Source: Epiperipatus broadwayi
Taxonomy: Eukaryota; Onychophora; Udeonychophora; Euonychophora; Peripatidae
DNA length: 64,000 bases
NCBI GenBank assembly: GCA_028023455.1
Contig: JAQFVV010006208.1
Span: forward strand, 10,460,963-10,524,962
Direction: 5' to 3'
Positions 46,210 through 57,649 of the stretch are shown here, piece by piece. A program made the position numbers and the translations under genes. Position 1 is the stretch's first letter, and each line of letters begins with the position of its first letter. The notes beneath the pieces were generated by a model, which saw only the letters and a program-made list of their open reading frames with translations, was not told the DNA's origin and made no database searches.

Positions 46210-48350
46210 TCATCTAGAAAACAAATTCAAATGAACACAAAAGAATTCCAGCAAAATTCATTGACTTATAATAAATTCTGACTACTAAAAAAGCATAAAC
46301 AAAAAGGCCAAATTTTTCATTAGATGAAGGTTTGGTTAATTTATCAAATCTCAGAGTTCCATTTAAATATGCTTCAATTCTTAATTCAGGATCTAGATAC
46401 ATAGATGAAGAATAATTAAACACATGACTCAAAATGGTAGCAGAATTAGAAACAGCATATGAAGATGAACAAGAGAAAGGGAAAATATTCGATAAAGCAG
46501 TTGCCATCTTGAAACGATTTTAAAAAGGATAAACCACTCATTCTAGTTTGAAAATGTGAACACACTTTAAAATGTTATCGACAAAAATAAAATTATTTGC
46601 ATGAAAGAAGGTAAAGGGCATCACTTGGTATTAATAGTTAAGGCTTTACTTCATTAGTGATTGAAATCAATTAATATATATATATATGTGCTCTGCGCAC
46701 ACATAATGAAGCTATTAAACGTAAATAAAATTATCAAGAGTTACCGCCAAGCGCTCACACAAATAACAGTATTAAAATTCAACAAAATATTTAATTTACA
46801 ACTTTAAAAACCAAAAAAGAAAATTCATAACAGGAATACTAAGAAAATTTACGCACAAATTATATGACAGAAAGCAATATTTACAAATTACCCATCAAGC
46901 ACTATTCATTCTGCCTGGATTATTTTCAAATACCAACACGCACAAAGAGCACCATTCATTCAGACTAGTGGTAGACTTTACAGGAGCATACTATTACTAG
47001 ACTTTTATAAATACATGGCCCAAATATTAAACAACAAATTAAAGTTTCCACCAACACACAATCAAATCATCATTTGAATTTGTTGGTATCATCAAAATCA
47101 CCACCGTTTCCAGCAGACATAGAATGACCTCTTTCAATTTTACAGAACTCTATGAATCAGCAAACAGCATAGAATCAATCAAAATTATTATCAAACAATT
47201 AATAAACAAAAAAATAAACACATACAAGAGAATTTATAATTGATTTTCTGTGGTAACACACAGTGGTAACAAATTCTAAATGGCAGAATCATGTTCAATA
47301 GGCTTATCTGCCAGTGCAGTTATATGCAGTTGACTTTAGTCTTCCAAGGAAAATACATAACCATTTCTCTATTAAATATGAGTCTGAACTACACACACAT
47401 ACAACACCTAGATGATGTCTTTATATGTGCACCATACAATATCAATAAATGAATATTCAGTGAACTAAACATAAAATCAGGTTTAAGTTAGAACCATCAA
47501 AATGGAAAAAGATAATGAAATCCAATTCCTTAATTTAAAATTAAAGTGGAATCATAACATTATACAATACAAAATAACTATTAAACCTCCCAATATGGCA
47601 GAATGCATCGATATGAAATTACAGGTACCTACATCACACAAATTTGTGAGTTTATAAACTTTCTTATATTGCAATAACTATTTATGTCAATTTGAGTCTG
47701 ACAAGATTGAGAATATAGAGACTTACGTTGCTGATTTGATAAAATCTGGATACAATATAACACATGTACATAAATACATAAAATAAATATCTCACACAAA
47801 ATGATTAAAGCAAAGAATAACAAAAGCTGGATCACTCTACCACATTTACCCCAAGTGTTAAATAAAGTCACAAAGATATGCTCCGAAAAATTTAATATGG
47901 GCTTTAGAATGACCATCAATCTAAATAAACTCAGTAATATAAATGACAGAATACATGAACTGGATAAGCCTAGCATCATTTATGTTGTTGGATGCAGCTA
48001 AAATGGTTTTCCATATGCACACTACAGGGAAACAAAAGCTAATCTAAAAGCAAGACTAACACAGCACCCTTCAATGTACAAAAAGACAAAACCCAAAGAC
48101 CAATTCTACCATAACCATGAAAAGAAACACAGACACAGTTTTGATCCAAATATTATTAAACTAATGTGTAAAAAAATGACAGAAAACATTAGATTAAAGA
48201 CACATGCTCATTGCTCGAAATGAATACGTGACGAATCAAAGATCGAACAATATTCAAATTAGCAAAAAAATTAGTCTTCCCCACAGAATATCCACGAATG
48301 TAAAGCACCGGCATTGAAAGTATGCTTAAGTCAATTGATTCTATTAAAAA
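46210..48350 (+). pseudogene. Old, diverged PLE (RT plus GIY-YIG)
   Basis: The blocks of the 40890 element recur in order with many stops: GLVNLSNLRVPFKYASILNS (46330), ICMKEGKGHHLV (46600), FNFTELYESANSIESIKIII (motif A, 47130), YIQHLDDVFICAPYNINK (YVDD box now HLDD, 47400), NEIQFLNLKLKWNHNI (47520), CSEKFNMGFRMTINLNKLSN (47880), IIYVVGCS then YAHYRETKANLKARLTQHP (GIY-YIG, 47975-48060) and HSFDPNIIKLMCKKM. Catalytic YVDD is changed and frames shift, so it is inactive and older than the 40890 copy. Confidence 0.85.
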
Positions 48351-48439
48351 GTATATAAACTCTGTTTCAGCACTTTATATTAGTATTAACAATGGCAGTC
48401 AAGAGATATATATATATATGTTATGTCACATAGTATAAA

Positions 48440-48570
48440 CTTGACTAATCAATAGTTGCCCGATGGTAGTGCCTAATGAATCTCTTATCCAATACTGACC
48501 CATCCATTCTCGACTAGTTTCTAGCTGATAACTTTTTGGGGGGATATTGAATATGTATCTAGAGCATGCA
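48440..48570. mobile_element. E1 remnant
   Basis: tcgactagtttctagctgat and ggggatattgaatatgtatc are worn E1 core pieces; the hammerhead is no longer complete. Confidence 0.55.
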
Positions 48571-48690
48571 GATTTTTCAGATCTAATGCACGTTTTCTTC
48601 AAAAAACTTCTTCTATTCCTGTTTTGATTACTAAACTAGCTGACTAGTAAAAATCAAAACTTCTTAATGTTTTAAATCGAAGTTAACTTG

Positions 48691-48860
48691 ACAAACAAGG
48701 CAAAACTCTCATGCAGTAGTGCCAACCAGAGTAATCAATGGTTGCCAGAAGGCATCCATTGATTACTCTGGTTGCACAAGGTGGCACTACAGTAAGGAGA
48801 GTTTTGCCCTGTTTAATAACAATTATGTGCTGGTATAAGAGATAGTGATCATGTGATGCT
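48691..48860 (+). mobile_element. E1 fold-back copy k, minimal (170 bp), with TSD
   Basis: Flanked by aagttaacttg at 48680-48690 and 48861-48871 (11 bases, exact). Only the outer arms (aaggcaaaactc to gagttttgccct) and the free end gtgatcatgtgatgct remain. The ribozyme region is deleted, so mobility did not leave or did not need it. Confidence 0.9.
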
Positions 48861-48959
48861 AAGTTAACTTGCTTACATAGGATAAAACCAACAATAAGTC
48901 ACATGATTTCATCTTATAAGATGCTTTTCAATATCAATTTCTATTTCTGCTGTTCTAGT

Positions 48960-49510
48960 TATGTTATCTAGTGTAAATTTGAGTAATCAACAAATGTTTG
49001 ATAGTAGTGCTTTATAACCTTGTACACAGGGTTGTTTTATCATATCCTCAAACTAGTTTTTAGCTCATTGTCAGTAGGAATTTTTAATCTGGGTATGATA
49101 CACTTAAATTTTTTGGACCCTAATGTAATTGTCTTTCAATATAATGTTTTATCCTTTTTTACTATCAAAATACTAACCTAAATTTCAAAACCATTTTAAT
49201 GTTTTGAATTTAAGCCAATGAAAGATTGTTTTGGGATTTACGGTAGTAGACTGGTAGTAAAATAAAGTAAAAGATGGCTGCTGGGATAAAAGTGAATTAG
49301 ATCATCTCCCAAAATCCATATGAACTAGATCCAGATGCAAATCTTCTCATGAATTAAAGCCATAAGCTAAAAACTAGTCTTAAGATTTGAATAAAATACC
49401 ACTGTATAAGGACTTATTAAGAACTAGCATTTGGCATCTACTGACTGGTCAAGTTTACATTAGATGGCAGCACTGAAGTAGAAATAGAATTTGCTGCTGA
49501 AAAACATTGT
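48960..49510. mobile_element. Old diverged E1 copy
   Basis: ctcaaactagtttttagctc and gccataagctaaaaactagt are worn inverted hammerhead cores about 300 bases apart, with E1-like arm sequence (aaaagatggctgctggg). No TSD recognised. Confidence 0.6.
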
Positions 49511-49665
49511 GTATTCTAGATCATACGAGTTAATGTTGATAAGTGTGCAGACAACATTGGCCACTGCTTAGTTACTTCTTTCTACAGCACAACTATTAGT
49601 TGTTATTATTACTATATACATATTGATGAAAATTACTTACTTATTTGGCTGCAATATATATAATA

Positions 49666-50110
49666 AAACAAGCAAAACTCTCTATACGTATTGCCACTCA
49701 GTGCAAACCAGAGTAATCAATGGATGCCAGAAGGCTTGTGCATAAAATGCCCATCTAGTGCCTACTCATCCAATATCCCCAGACTAGTTTCTGGCTTGTG
49801 GCCTTCATCAGTGAAAAGTCTTGGATCTGAGAGCACTGCACCTAAATCTTAGGATCTAATGCTGGAGGGTTGCAATAGATTCTAAGATTTAGGTGCAGTG
49901 CTCTCAGATCTAAGACTCCTCACTGATGAAGGCCATAAGCCAGAAACTAGTCTGGGGATATTGGATGAGTGGGCACTAGATGGGGCTTTTATGCACAAGC
50001 CTTCCAGCATCCATTGATTACTCTGGCTTGCACTGAGTGGCAATATGTATAGAGAGTTTTGCCTGTTTTAATAACAGTTAAGAGCAAGCATGGGAAATAA
50101 TGATCATGTG
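49666..50110 (+). mobile_element. E1 fold-back copy l, ribozymes on both strands, with TSD
   Basis: Flanked by atatatataata (49654-49665) and atatgtataata (50111-50122), 11 of 12 matching. Minus-strand hammerhead near 49775-49820; plus-strand hammerhead at 49911-49966. It ends aatgatcatgtg. Confidence 0.9.
49905..49966 (+). ncRNA. Hammerhead ribozyme, E1 copy l
   Basis: TCCTCA (49917-49922) pairs with TGGGGA (49953-49958). CTGATGA at 49923-49929, stem II GGC-CATAA-GCC at 49931-49941, GAAA at 49943-49946, palindromic stem III A-CTAG-T, C17 at 49952. The outer stem ATCTAA with TTGGAT keeps pairing through a G-U wobble relative to copy f. Confidence 0.77.
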
Positions 50111-50479
50111 ATATGTATAATAGTAAGTAGTAAATATTTCCTTCACCAATTTTTTATTGTATTTTTATCTTAAACTATACAAGGTTAATGAAAATAGGCC
50201 ATGTAATTGCCTCTATCTTAAGTAATGTCTTTTCAACATCTTACTTATTATTATTATGATTTTCAATCTTTGCAATATTAATAGTTTCTTATACTCATAA
50301 AATGAAATGCACATTTATAATTTGAATATATTTATTGTAATGAACAAGTGAAACACTATGTCTTACGAACATTCAGTTTGCTAATTTCACAGTGTGGTTA
50401 TGAATGATAACTAATTTGAGATTAAAAAGCAAAACAAATGTGATAAGTGGAATTTCCATTATTTACTATATCACATGCA

Positions 50480-51100
50480 TGTAATAAAAGAAAAGATTTT
50501 GATACTCCCAAAATTAAGACTGTTTTGCCATATATAAAGGTAGTAACTAATAAAATCGGTAATGTTTTAAAGAAAAATAATATCCACACAGTTTATACTA
50601 CATTTTAAAAAATTAATGATTTCCATGCCCTAAAGATAAAATTCCTTTGGAGTGTTATGATATATATGATTTTCCATGTAGAGTTTGTTTACATTCGTAA
50701 ATTGGACAGAACAATTGTAGAGTAAAAATAAGAAAGGAAGTCCACATTTTGGCAATTAGAATAAAATCCAATTTACCAGTCATTTATTCACACATTAAAA
50801 TTAACTAACTATGACATCAATTTTAATAAAACGCATATTCTGGCAAAAATTAAACATTATGAACAGAGACTGCTAAGGGAAGCTGTAGAGATTTTTAAAA
50901 AACATAAGAGCATAAATGAAAAGTGTGAATTTAAAAAAATTAACAATATTTGGAAAAAGCTATTGGCGGATAAAATATTTTTTTAAAACTTCTCAACCAA
51001 TACAATTTGAGAATAAGGAGAAGATATCAAAAGAAAAAAATTATGATTTTAAATCTCACCAGACACATTCTTTTGATTTGAGAAAGAAGAAGCTCTGAGG
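50480..51100 (+). pseudogene. Second PLE type: GIY-YIG region of a Penelope/Poseidon-like element
   Basis: Broken plus-strand frames give KIKTVLPYIKGSN, KIGNVLKKNNIHTVYT, ALKDKIPLECYDIYDFPCRV, CLHS-IGQNNCRVKIRKEVH and FNKTHILAKIKHYEQRLLRE with AVEIFKKHKSINEK. The order (YIKG, KD-IP, Y-FPC-C-YIGQT, R-LREA-EI-KH-N) is that of Penelope-clade elements and differs from the other PLE copies in this window. Only the C-terminal third remains. Confidence 0.75.
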
Positions 51101-51179
51101 AAAGTACTTGTTATTGTACTAAAACATCAACTATTATATATATATATAATGTTTTCATGGTTGTATGATGTAGATAAAT

Positions 51180-51800
51180 TATAACTTTTTGGGCTGTACC
51201 ATGTATTATTTTCCATTAAACACCGATATTTCGATGGACTAGCATCCGCCATTATCAAGGTTAACTTTTGAAAGAAAAATCGTTAGATCTCAAATAATAA
51301 CATGACTGTGTGCGAGATGATAAATGAGATTCAACTTGAAGTAGTTCAGAATTCACAATATGAGGCTTATCAAAATGTTTATTTCCCTCAGTATTTTCAC
51401 CTCTTAATTTTAAGTTAATATTAGATAAAATGAGAGGTTTCCACATAGCTGGAATACGTTGTGCTTCATCAGCCCTATTAAAGAGACCTAATGGTTTAAA
51501 TAGGGTTGATGAAGCACAACGTATTCCAACTATGTGGAAACCTCTCATTTTATCTAATATTAACTTAAAATTAATAGGTAAACATACTGAGGGGAATAAA
51601 TATTTTGATAAGCCTCATATTGTGATGCTGAACTACTTCAAGTTGAATCTCATTTCTCATCTCGCCCACAGTCACATTATTATTTGAGATCTAACGATTT
51701 TTCTTTCAAAAGTTAACCTTGATAATGGCGGATGCTAGTCCGTCGAAATATCAGTGTTTAATGGAAAATAATACATGCTACAGCCCAAAAAGTTATACTG
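51180..51800. mobile_element. Palindromic PLE C-terminal pair
   Basis: Both strands encode the end of a Penelope-clade ORF. Minus: NRADEAQRIPAMWKPLILSN and INLKLRGENTEGNKHFDKPH. Plus: NRVDEAQRIPTMWKPLILSN. Arms 51185-51480 and 51505-51795 are near-complements with a centre near 51490. Each arm ends in ttgataatggcggatgctag and a tcgaaatatcgg-type segment. It lies about 30 bases before the donor of the 243-nt SLC22 exon. Confidence 0.82.
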
Positions 51801-51830
51801 TATATATATAAGTACATTATTTTTTCTTAC

Positions 51831-52073
51831 CAAAAGACAAACATGATAACAGCATACAATCTTAAATAAGGAGTCCATAAAATTTCTAAACAACTATATT
51901 TTTTTTTATGTTTTTCAATTTCTTCAGCTGAATCCTGCATCTGCTGTGGTTGCAAATATAGAACATCATTATCTATTGTCACATGATTAATTTTAGCAGC
52001 TTTTATTAATATGCCTCTTGCAAGATTATCTTGGTCATGAGTAATCAACCAATGTAATGATTCAGGAATAATT
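51831..52073 (-). CDS. SLC22-type transporter, internal exon (243 nt)
   Basis: The acceptor AG is at 52075-52074 and the donor GTAAGA at 51830-51825. One base completes a split Lys, then IIPESLHWLITHDQDNLARG, ILIKAAKINHVTIDNDVLYL, a polar stretch with EEIEKHKKK, and LEILWTPYLRLYAVIMFVF, ending TG of a split Trp. PES-WL after helix 6, the large charged intracellular loop with AR-IL-KAAK-N-V, and the L-RTP-LR entry to helix 7 are standard SLC22 architecture. Phases fit both neighbours. Confidence 0.95.
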
Positions 52074-52169
52074 CTGGAAAAATAAACAAACATATAAATG
52101 AAGTTGGTTAAACATGCACACATACATTTTACAACTACACAAGTTTATACATATAAACTTTTTGAATAG

Positions 52170-52550
52170 TAACCAAGAAAAAGTAATACAGTTTTTATTA
52201 TTGTTATAATTTGCTGAGCATGCTTTCGGTGTTAACGGTCATAATCATAGCGTTACTCTTTTGCCACAGAAAGTGATACAACTTTTAAATAAAGTGCACC
52301 ATTATGCAAATGCCTTATTTACATAATCCATTTCTTTGGAAATGCATTTACATAATGTGCACTTTATTTTAACATATCACTTCCTGTGACAAAAGAAGTT
52401 CGCTATGATTTTGACCGTTAAAATCGAGAGCATACTCAGCAAACGTGTCGCTTCCTATGACAGTAGAAGTTTGCTATGATTCTGACCATTAAGATCAAGA
52501 ACATGCTCAGCAAATTATAACAATAGTAAAAACTGTATTGCCCTTTCCTT
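52170..52550. repeat. Inverted repeat with PLE-like terminal motif
   Basis: tttgctgagcatgctttcgg (near 52210) is mirrored at about 52427-52446 and 52496-52515. The minus strand reads gctatgattatgaccgttaa then caccgaaagcatgctcagc, the same order (TATGATTATGA, hairpin, GAAAGC, CTCAGC) as the PLE end at 5520-5560. It is probably a pair of PLE terminal segments without ORF. Confidence 0.6.
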
Positions 52551-52559
52551 GTTAAATGT

Positions 52560-54030
52560 TCAAAATGTTTGTATATATATAAATTACAGTGAGCACAAGA
52601 AAAATGAAATATACTTTTGAATTACAAAATGCACAAGTAAAAAAGTATTTTGCAATGACTGTTAAAATGCATAGATTCTAATCATTTATTTTTATTTTAC
52701 TATATTCAATCCTCTTCTTATATATAAATAAATAATAAATTATTGATTAAAAATATTAAATTATAATATATATAAACATAAACATTCCCAACAATTAATA
52801 TTACATACTACATCAAGATTAATACTCTAACTATTGGTTTATTATATAAATGAAATACTCTCAATCCAGGGTATAGGATAAAAAATTTTTTAGAGTATTA
52901 ATCTCAATGTATTATATAAATATAAATTGCTGAAAACATGTCAATTAATATAAAGCAATTTCAAATGCAGCTTTAAATGTAATATGATTGATTTAAAAAT
53001 AGTCATGCTTTCTTTCCAAAGTACTTCAGATAAGCTTTATAATAAGAAGTTGAGGTAAAGAGTACAGTTAGTCCATTCTTTTCTCTAAAATAGTTTTGTC
53101 TTGTGCTTTGGACTGAGAGTCATTTACTTAGTAAACCAGTAATTAGAGTATTAATCTTGATATATATATATATGATTAAAAACAATCAACACTTAGACAA
53201 TTCCAACATCAATAACGACCAACAATCTCAAACTGTTGTCAAATAAATATGTGTTATTTAATAAATATTGTAATAATAAGAAGAATAAGAAGCAGAAAAA
53301 GAAAAAAGAGAAAGAAGGAGAAAAAGAAGATGATGATGATAACCGTAATTAACTATTATACACAGTCAATTACTTAACCCTTTTCAACTGCCCTTTAATT
53401 TAAAAAATATAATGGAAGTATCTCAAGATAATGTTAGCAGCTTGTCAATTAATTATACTGTATACATTTTATTTTTATTTATAAAAACTGTCTCCTTTCT
53501 TTTATTATGATTTCTCTCTACATACAGAATCTTAAATCTCAAGATCAAATTTAAATTTATATTTACATATCTTTCCATAAAACTGTAGACATCAGTAAAT
53601 CATTAAGATTTTTATTTTTTATATGCTTATATAATAATTGATGCACCTTTAATATTTTCTTTATACTGCATCAAATTCTCTTATATATGATACCATGCAT
53701 CCACAAAAAAATTGATAAAAAACATTACTTGTTTGCTTGAGAGGTATGACACTTAGTATTATTCACCACTTTATTAATGTTATTTGGAATACAAAATGAA
53801 CAATAAATAAATCCTTATATATATATATATGGACTAGAAATTCATTTTCTTATTATTAATCTTCAACTCCTTTAAATTATTATACTTTTTAAATTGACAT
53901 AAAGTATTATTAATTTGTTTAATCATATAACCAACTTCAAGTAATTCCTTTGTAAATATTTCAATATTTTTTAATGTATCACTTTTGTAATGATAATTTT
54001 TCATTATGAAATAAAACAGATCTAAAATCT
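52560..54030. other. Intron DNA with a purine tract
   Basis: No gene. 53277-53340 is an almost pure A/G tract ending in GATGATGATGAT. (TA)n runs lie at 53160 and 53820. gtattaatctcaatgta and gtattaatcttgata phrases hint at old inverted repeats. Confidence 0.45.
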
Positions 54031-54039
54031 GCCATCTTA

Positions 54040-54765
54040 TGCATAATTAAACCACTAAACATCACATGATCACCATTTAGTATGCTTGCTCGTAACTGTT
54101 ATTAAAACAGGCAAAACCCTCCATACAGTAGTGCCACTCAGTGCAAGCCAGAATAGTCAATGGATGCCAGAAGGCTTGCACATAAAATCCCTATCTAGTG
54201 CCTGCTCATTCGGTATCCCCAGACTAGTTTCTATCTTGTGGCTTTCAGCAGTGAGGAGTCTTGGATCTGAGAGCACTGCATCTAGATTTTACGATCTAAT
54301 GCAACCCTCCAGCAGCCACCTTTTATCTACTTAACTTAAAACTATGAGAATAAAAGTGAAAACACAATATTTTCAATCCAAGCTCTTTAGCTTATATAGT
54401 CATAAAAGTGTGAACTCAATTCAGTACCCATGAAATTTGGTGTCTTTGGTTCTTTAATAATTATAGCCACCACTATCACATTGGCAGGATTGGTATTAAA
54501 CCACTAAACATCACATGATCCCCATTTCTTATGCTTACTCATAACTGTTATTAAAACAGGCAAAACTCTCCATACAGTAGTGCCACTCAGTCCAAGCCAG
54601 ACTAATCAATGGATGACAGAAGGCTTGTGCATAAAATTCCTATCTAGTGCCTACTCATCCAATATCCCCAGACTAGTTTCTAGCTTGTGGCTTTCATCAG
54701 TGAGGAGCCTTGCACCTAGATGCTGGAGGGTTGCATTAAATTCTAAGATCTATGTGCAGTCCATC
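54040..54765. mobile_element. E1 compound: two left arms in tandem
   Basis: Two E1 free ends (aaaccactaaacatcacatg at about 54050 and 54500) each start an arm that includes the minus-strand hammerhead region (agactagtttctatcttgtg and agactagtttctagcttgtg). The first has CTGCTGA (N7 = G or C class change) and the second CTGATGA with GAAACTAGTC. The first runs into the E1 central segment, the second into a short inverted stub and then an E2 tail (54765-54860). Confidence 0.8.
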
Positions 54766-54859
54766 CTGTTGAAAATCTGATGATGGAATGCTGAAAGCCC
54801 ACACTGATGCCGATATTCTTGTCACAGCTAGGTTGACCATAAGTCACTCTGACCCATTT

Positions 54860-55590
54860 AAGACTAAACTTAATGTTATTTTATCATGGGTTATGCTAGC
54901 GCCTTAAAATTTTTATGGCAAATAGCTGAAATATATTGCTACATAACACATGCATCGATTTAGTTTGGGTGTTGTAGGCTTCTTAGAGAGAGTATTAGTT
55001 ACTATTTCATTGGAATATTAATGATGAAAAAAGGCTAATTAAAATTGACTGCATTGCTCTAAAATTAAGTTGATAAAATAAATTGTAGTAAAAGGCAAAT
55101 AATTATATGATCAGGCAGTACAATTGCTTCTCCAAAGAGATGTACTGAACAAAATCTAGCTAAATTGTTTAATAATAAAATAGTAACAACTGCATCAGTA
55201 ATGCTAATGACGGCATTGGAAATAATAAAACTAAATATTGTTTTCCTAAATATGAATAAATAAAATGTGCCAACTTTGATACAGATTCTGCAATCTTAAA
55301 AATATAAAAGTTGCAGATACCTTGAGAAGTTTTAAAATATGTTGATGATATATTAATTTCAATACTGGAAATTTTTAGGAATACAAGGACTCATGAAGTT
55401 GTGCTCTCTGATCTTTTTTTATTGTTCCAACTTTTACAAATAATGAAAATGACTGAGATAATTATCATAAAATATTATTATCCACTGTGGTAAAGGCATT
55501 TTCAAGGATTTTGTTGAGTAGACTGCTTTCAGTTGTAAATGATTAGTTACTAAAAACTTTTTTGGTTTTAGAGAAGTCCTATAGTTATAT
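54860..55590 (+). other. Intron DNA with a possible RT scrap
   Basis: At about 55340-55400 one frame reads VLKYVDDILISILEIFRN, resembling an RT catalytic box of PLE or other retroelements. Nothing else in the stretch supports it, so the call is weak. Confidence 0.3.
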
Positions 55591-55668
55591 ATAAATATTG
55601 GACTATTTCCATTGTCTAATATGAGTATGGAATGTCTTTAGTAAAATGTAACTTTATTTAAATATTTC

Positions 55669-56082
55669 AAATCAGGAGAAACCTCATAGATAAGTATGTG
55701 AAATTTCTACTTACTGTTACCTTTGGCAGCATGGCTCAGTTGGTTAGAGTGTTACCTTAAAATTCAATACTTAAGAATCTACAAGTCCAGGTTCGATTCC
55801 CATGCTAGTACTATCATTGGTCAGACCAGCTATACCTGAAGAAGAGGGAAGAATATCTCTTGAAACATTGTGCATAAATCAGGAGAAACCTCATAGATAA
55901 GTATGTGAAATTTCTACTTACTGTTACCTTTGGCAGCATGGCTCAGTTGGTTAGAGTGTTACCTTAAAATTCAATACTTAAGAATCTACAAGTCCAGGTT
56001 CTATTCCCATGCTAGTACTATCATTGGTCAGACCAGCTATACCTGAAGAAGAGGGAAGAATATCTCTTGAAACATTGTGCAT
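55669..56082 (+). mobile_element. tRNA-derived SINE, two tandem 207-bp copies
   Basis: Copies at 55669-55875 and 55876-56082 are nearly identical. Each has a tRNA-like A box tggctcagttggttagag (55732-55749 in the first) and B box ggttcgattcc (55790-55800), so an internal RNA polymerase III promoter. The tail contains cctgaagaagagggaagaat and cttgaaacattgtgca. The second copy has ggttctattcc in the B box. The head-to-tail arrangement suggests slippage or unequal exchange. Confidence 0.9.
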
Positions 56083-56278
56083 ATACTAACCTGTGCATAT
56101 GACCTGTTATTATAGGATTTTTTTTAATGCTATGCTGTGTATACTGTTGTATGCCGTTTTTTATGGTGTGTAGCACTATATATATATGAAAAACAAACCA
56201 AGTTTTATATACGTAAAAACCTGCTATCGCTTGTATTAATGATCAATAGATGGAGCTTTACCAAGACCTCCAAATAAG

Positions 56279-56280
56279 CG

Positions 56281-56311
<31 letters not shown>

Positions 56312-56312
56312 A
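56279..56312. repeat. (TA)n(TG)n microsatellite
   Basis: A TA run passes into a TG run, the commonest microsatellite pattern here. Confidence 0.95.
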
Positions 56313-56541
56313 GAAGAGAGAAAACAGACGTGTCTAAGGTAGGAGACCATGTATGTATCGATGAACATAGTTCAATTGGGAAAATACCAAAATATTGGAT
56401 AGAGAAGATAAGTTACAAAGAAGAAAATTTAAGGAAGCTGTTCACATTACAGTGGCAAACAATCCCATAAGTCAACTTAGTGTGACTATACATAATATAT
56501 GGAACCCATTATTCAACTTTGCTCTTAAAAAAAAAGTGGAG

Positions 56542-56825
56542 AAATCAGGAGGAACCTCATAGATAAGTATATGAAATTTCTACTGACTGTTGTTTTTTGG
56601 CAGGATGGCTCAGTTGGTTAGAGCATTAGCTTAAAATTCAATACTCAAAAATCCAAGGATCCAGGTTCGAATTCATGCTAATTCGGTCACTGGTCAGGCC
56701 AGCAACACCTGAAGAAGAGGGGAGAATAATACCTCTCAAAACGGTATGTATATACTAACCTGTGTACTATTACTAACTGTTGAATGTATTTGGAATATTT
56801 AAATAAAGTTAAATTTTTCTAAAGA
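56542..56825 (+). mobile_element. tRNA-derived SINE, third copy
   Basis: Diverged full-length copy: A box ggctcagttggttagagc, B box ggttcgaattc, then cctgaagaagaggggagaat and a 3' end aatatttaaataaag. This 3' end and what follows (56785-56855) is the reverse complement of 55600-55668, so the whole SINE cluster is bracketed by a 65-bp inverted repeat. Confidence 0.87.
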
Positions 56826-56999
56826 CATTCAATACTCATATTAGATGATGGAAATAATCCAACTATAAATACAACTAAAACACCATCATCACAAAACTTC
56901 AGGAAAACACTATATACATACATTTGTAGAATAATAATTACTAATTAAAAAATTGAATTCAATTTTATTATTACTCAGATAGGATATAAAGAAGATTAT

Positions 57000-57640
57000 A
57001 TTCATAATAGTCAGTCTAATGTATATTTTATTTATTTAATTATTATAATAAAAAAATAAGTAAAATACAAAACTAATTACAATATCAGCAGCCTATCACA
57101 ACCGTGTGTCGCCCTTCAATTTTAAGTGAGGAAAAAATACAGAGAAGACAAACAATAATAATCCACTGAAGATTAATTTCGTGATGGCTATAAAAATTAA
57201 TTCTCGAAACAGAATTATATCCTCATATAGAAAACAATGGTTCATTTGTCTATTTCCTATTCTGTAATGCTGTCTTTTCATCTCAAAACTCTTCATTACA
57301 TCTAATTGTTGCTGTCTGTTGTATTCTAATCCCAACCATATCTTCTGAATTAAAACAATATTATACCTTCTTTATAATGTATTTGAGATCATCTTTCTAA
57401 TGTTAACAAAATCTTTCTCTTACATAAAAACGATGCTCAAGTTGATGATAAAATATTTTTATAGGAAGTCTTTTATTGTTTATTTGTTTCACATCTCAGT
57501 CCAATGAAAATGTAATTTTTCAATAGCAGACTCTTTAGAATCACATCCGCAGCAAGTTGAAAAACTTGTTGAATGGTCTTTTAGTATTATCATTATATTT
57601 TTAAAATTTTAAATATTTTAAATACAGGTACTTGTCACAT
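57000..57640. other. Intron DNA with an unassigned open frame
   Basis: A 79-codon minus-strand frame (57096-57335) has one hydrophobic segment but no SLC22 or other motif, and no matching splice phases. Treated as chance. Confidence 0.4.
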
Positions 57641-57649
57641 ACTTGTAGC

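Noticed and set aside
55732-55800. Functional tRNA gene
   Set aside because: A and B boxes are present, but the body does not fold as a cloverleaf, the segment is repeated in tandem with a long non-tRNA tail, and a third diverged copy exists. It is a SINE.
55836-55872. Hammerhead in the SINE tail (CTGAAGA, AGAG...CTCT, GAAAC)
   Set aside because: The box and stem II fit, but position 17 would be G and no stem I pairing is found; in the 56.7-kb copy GAAA is AAAA.
57096-57335. 79-codon minus-strand frame as an SLC22 exon
   Set aside because: Sequence has no SLC22 motif and would break the agreeing phases of the 58200 and 51831 exons.
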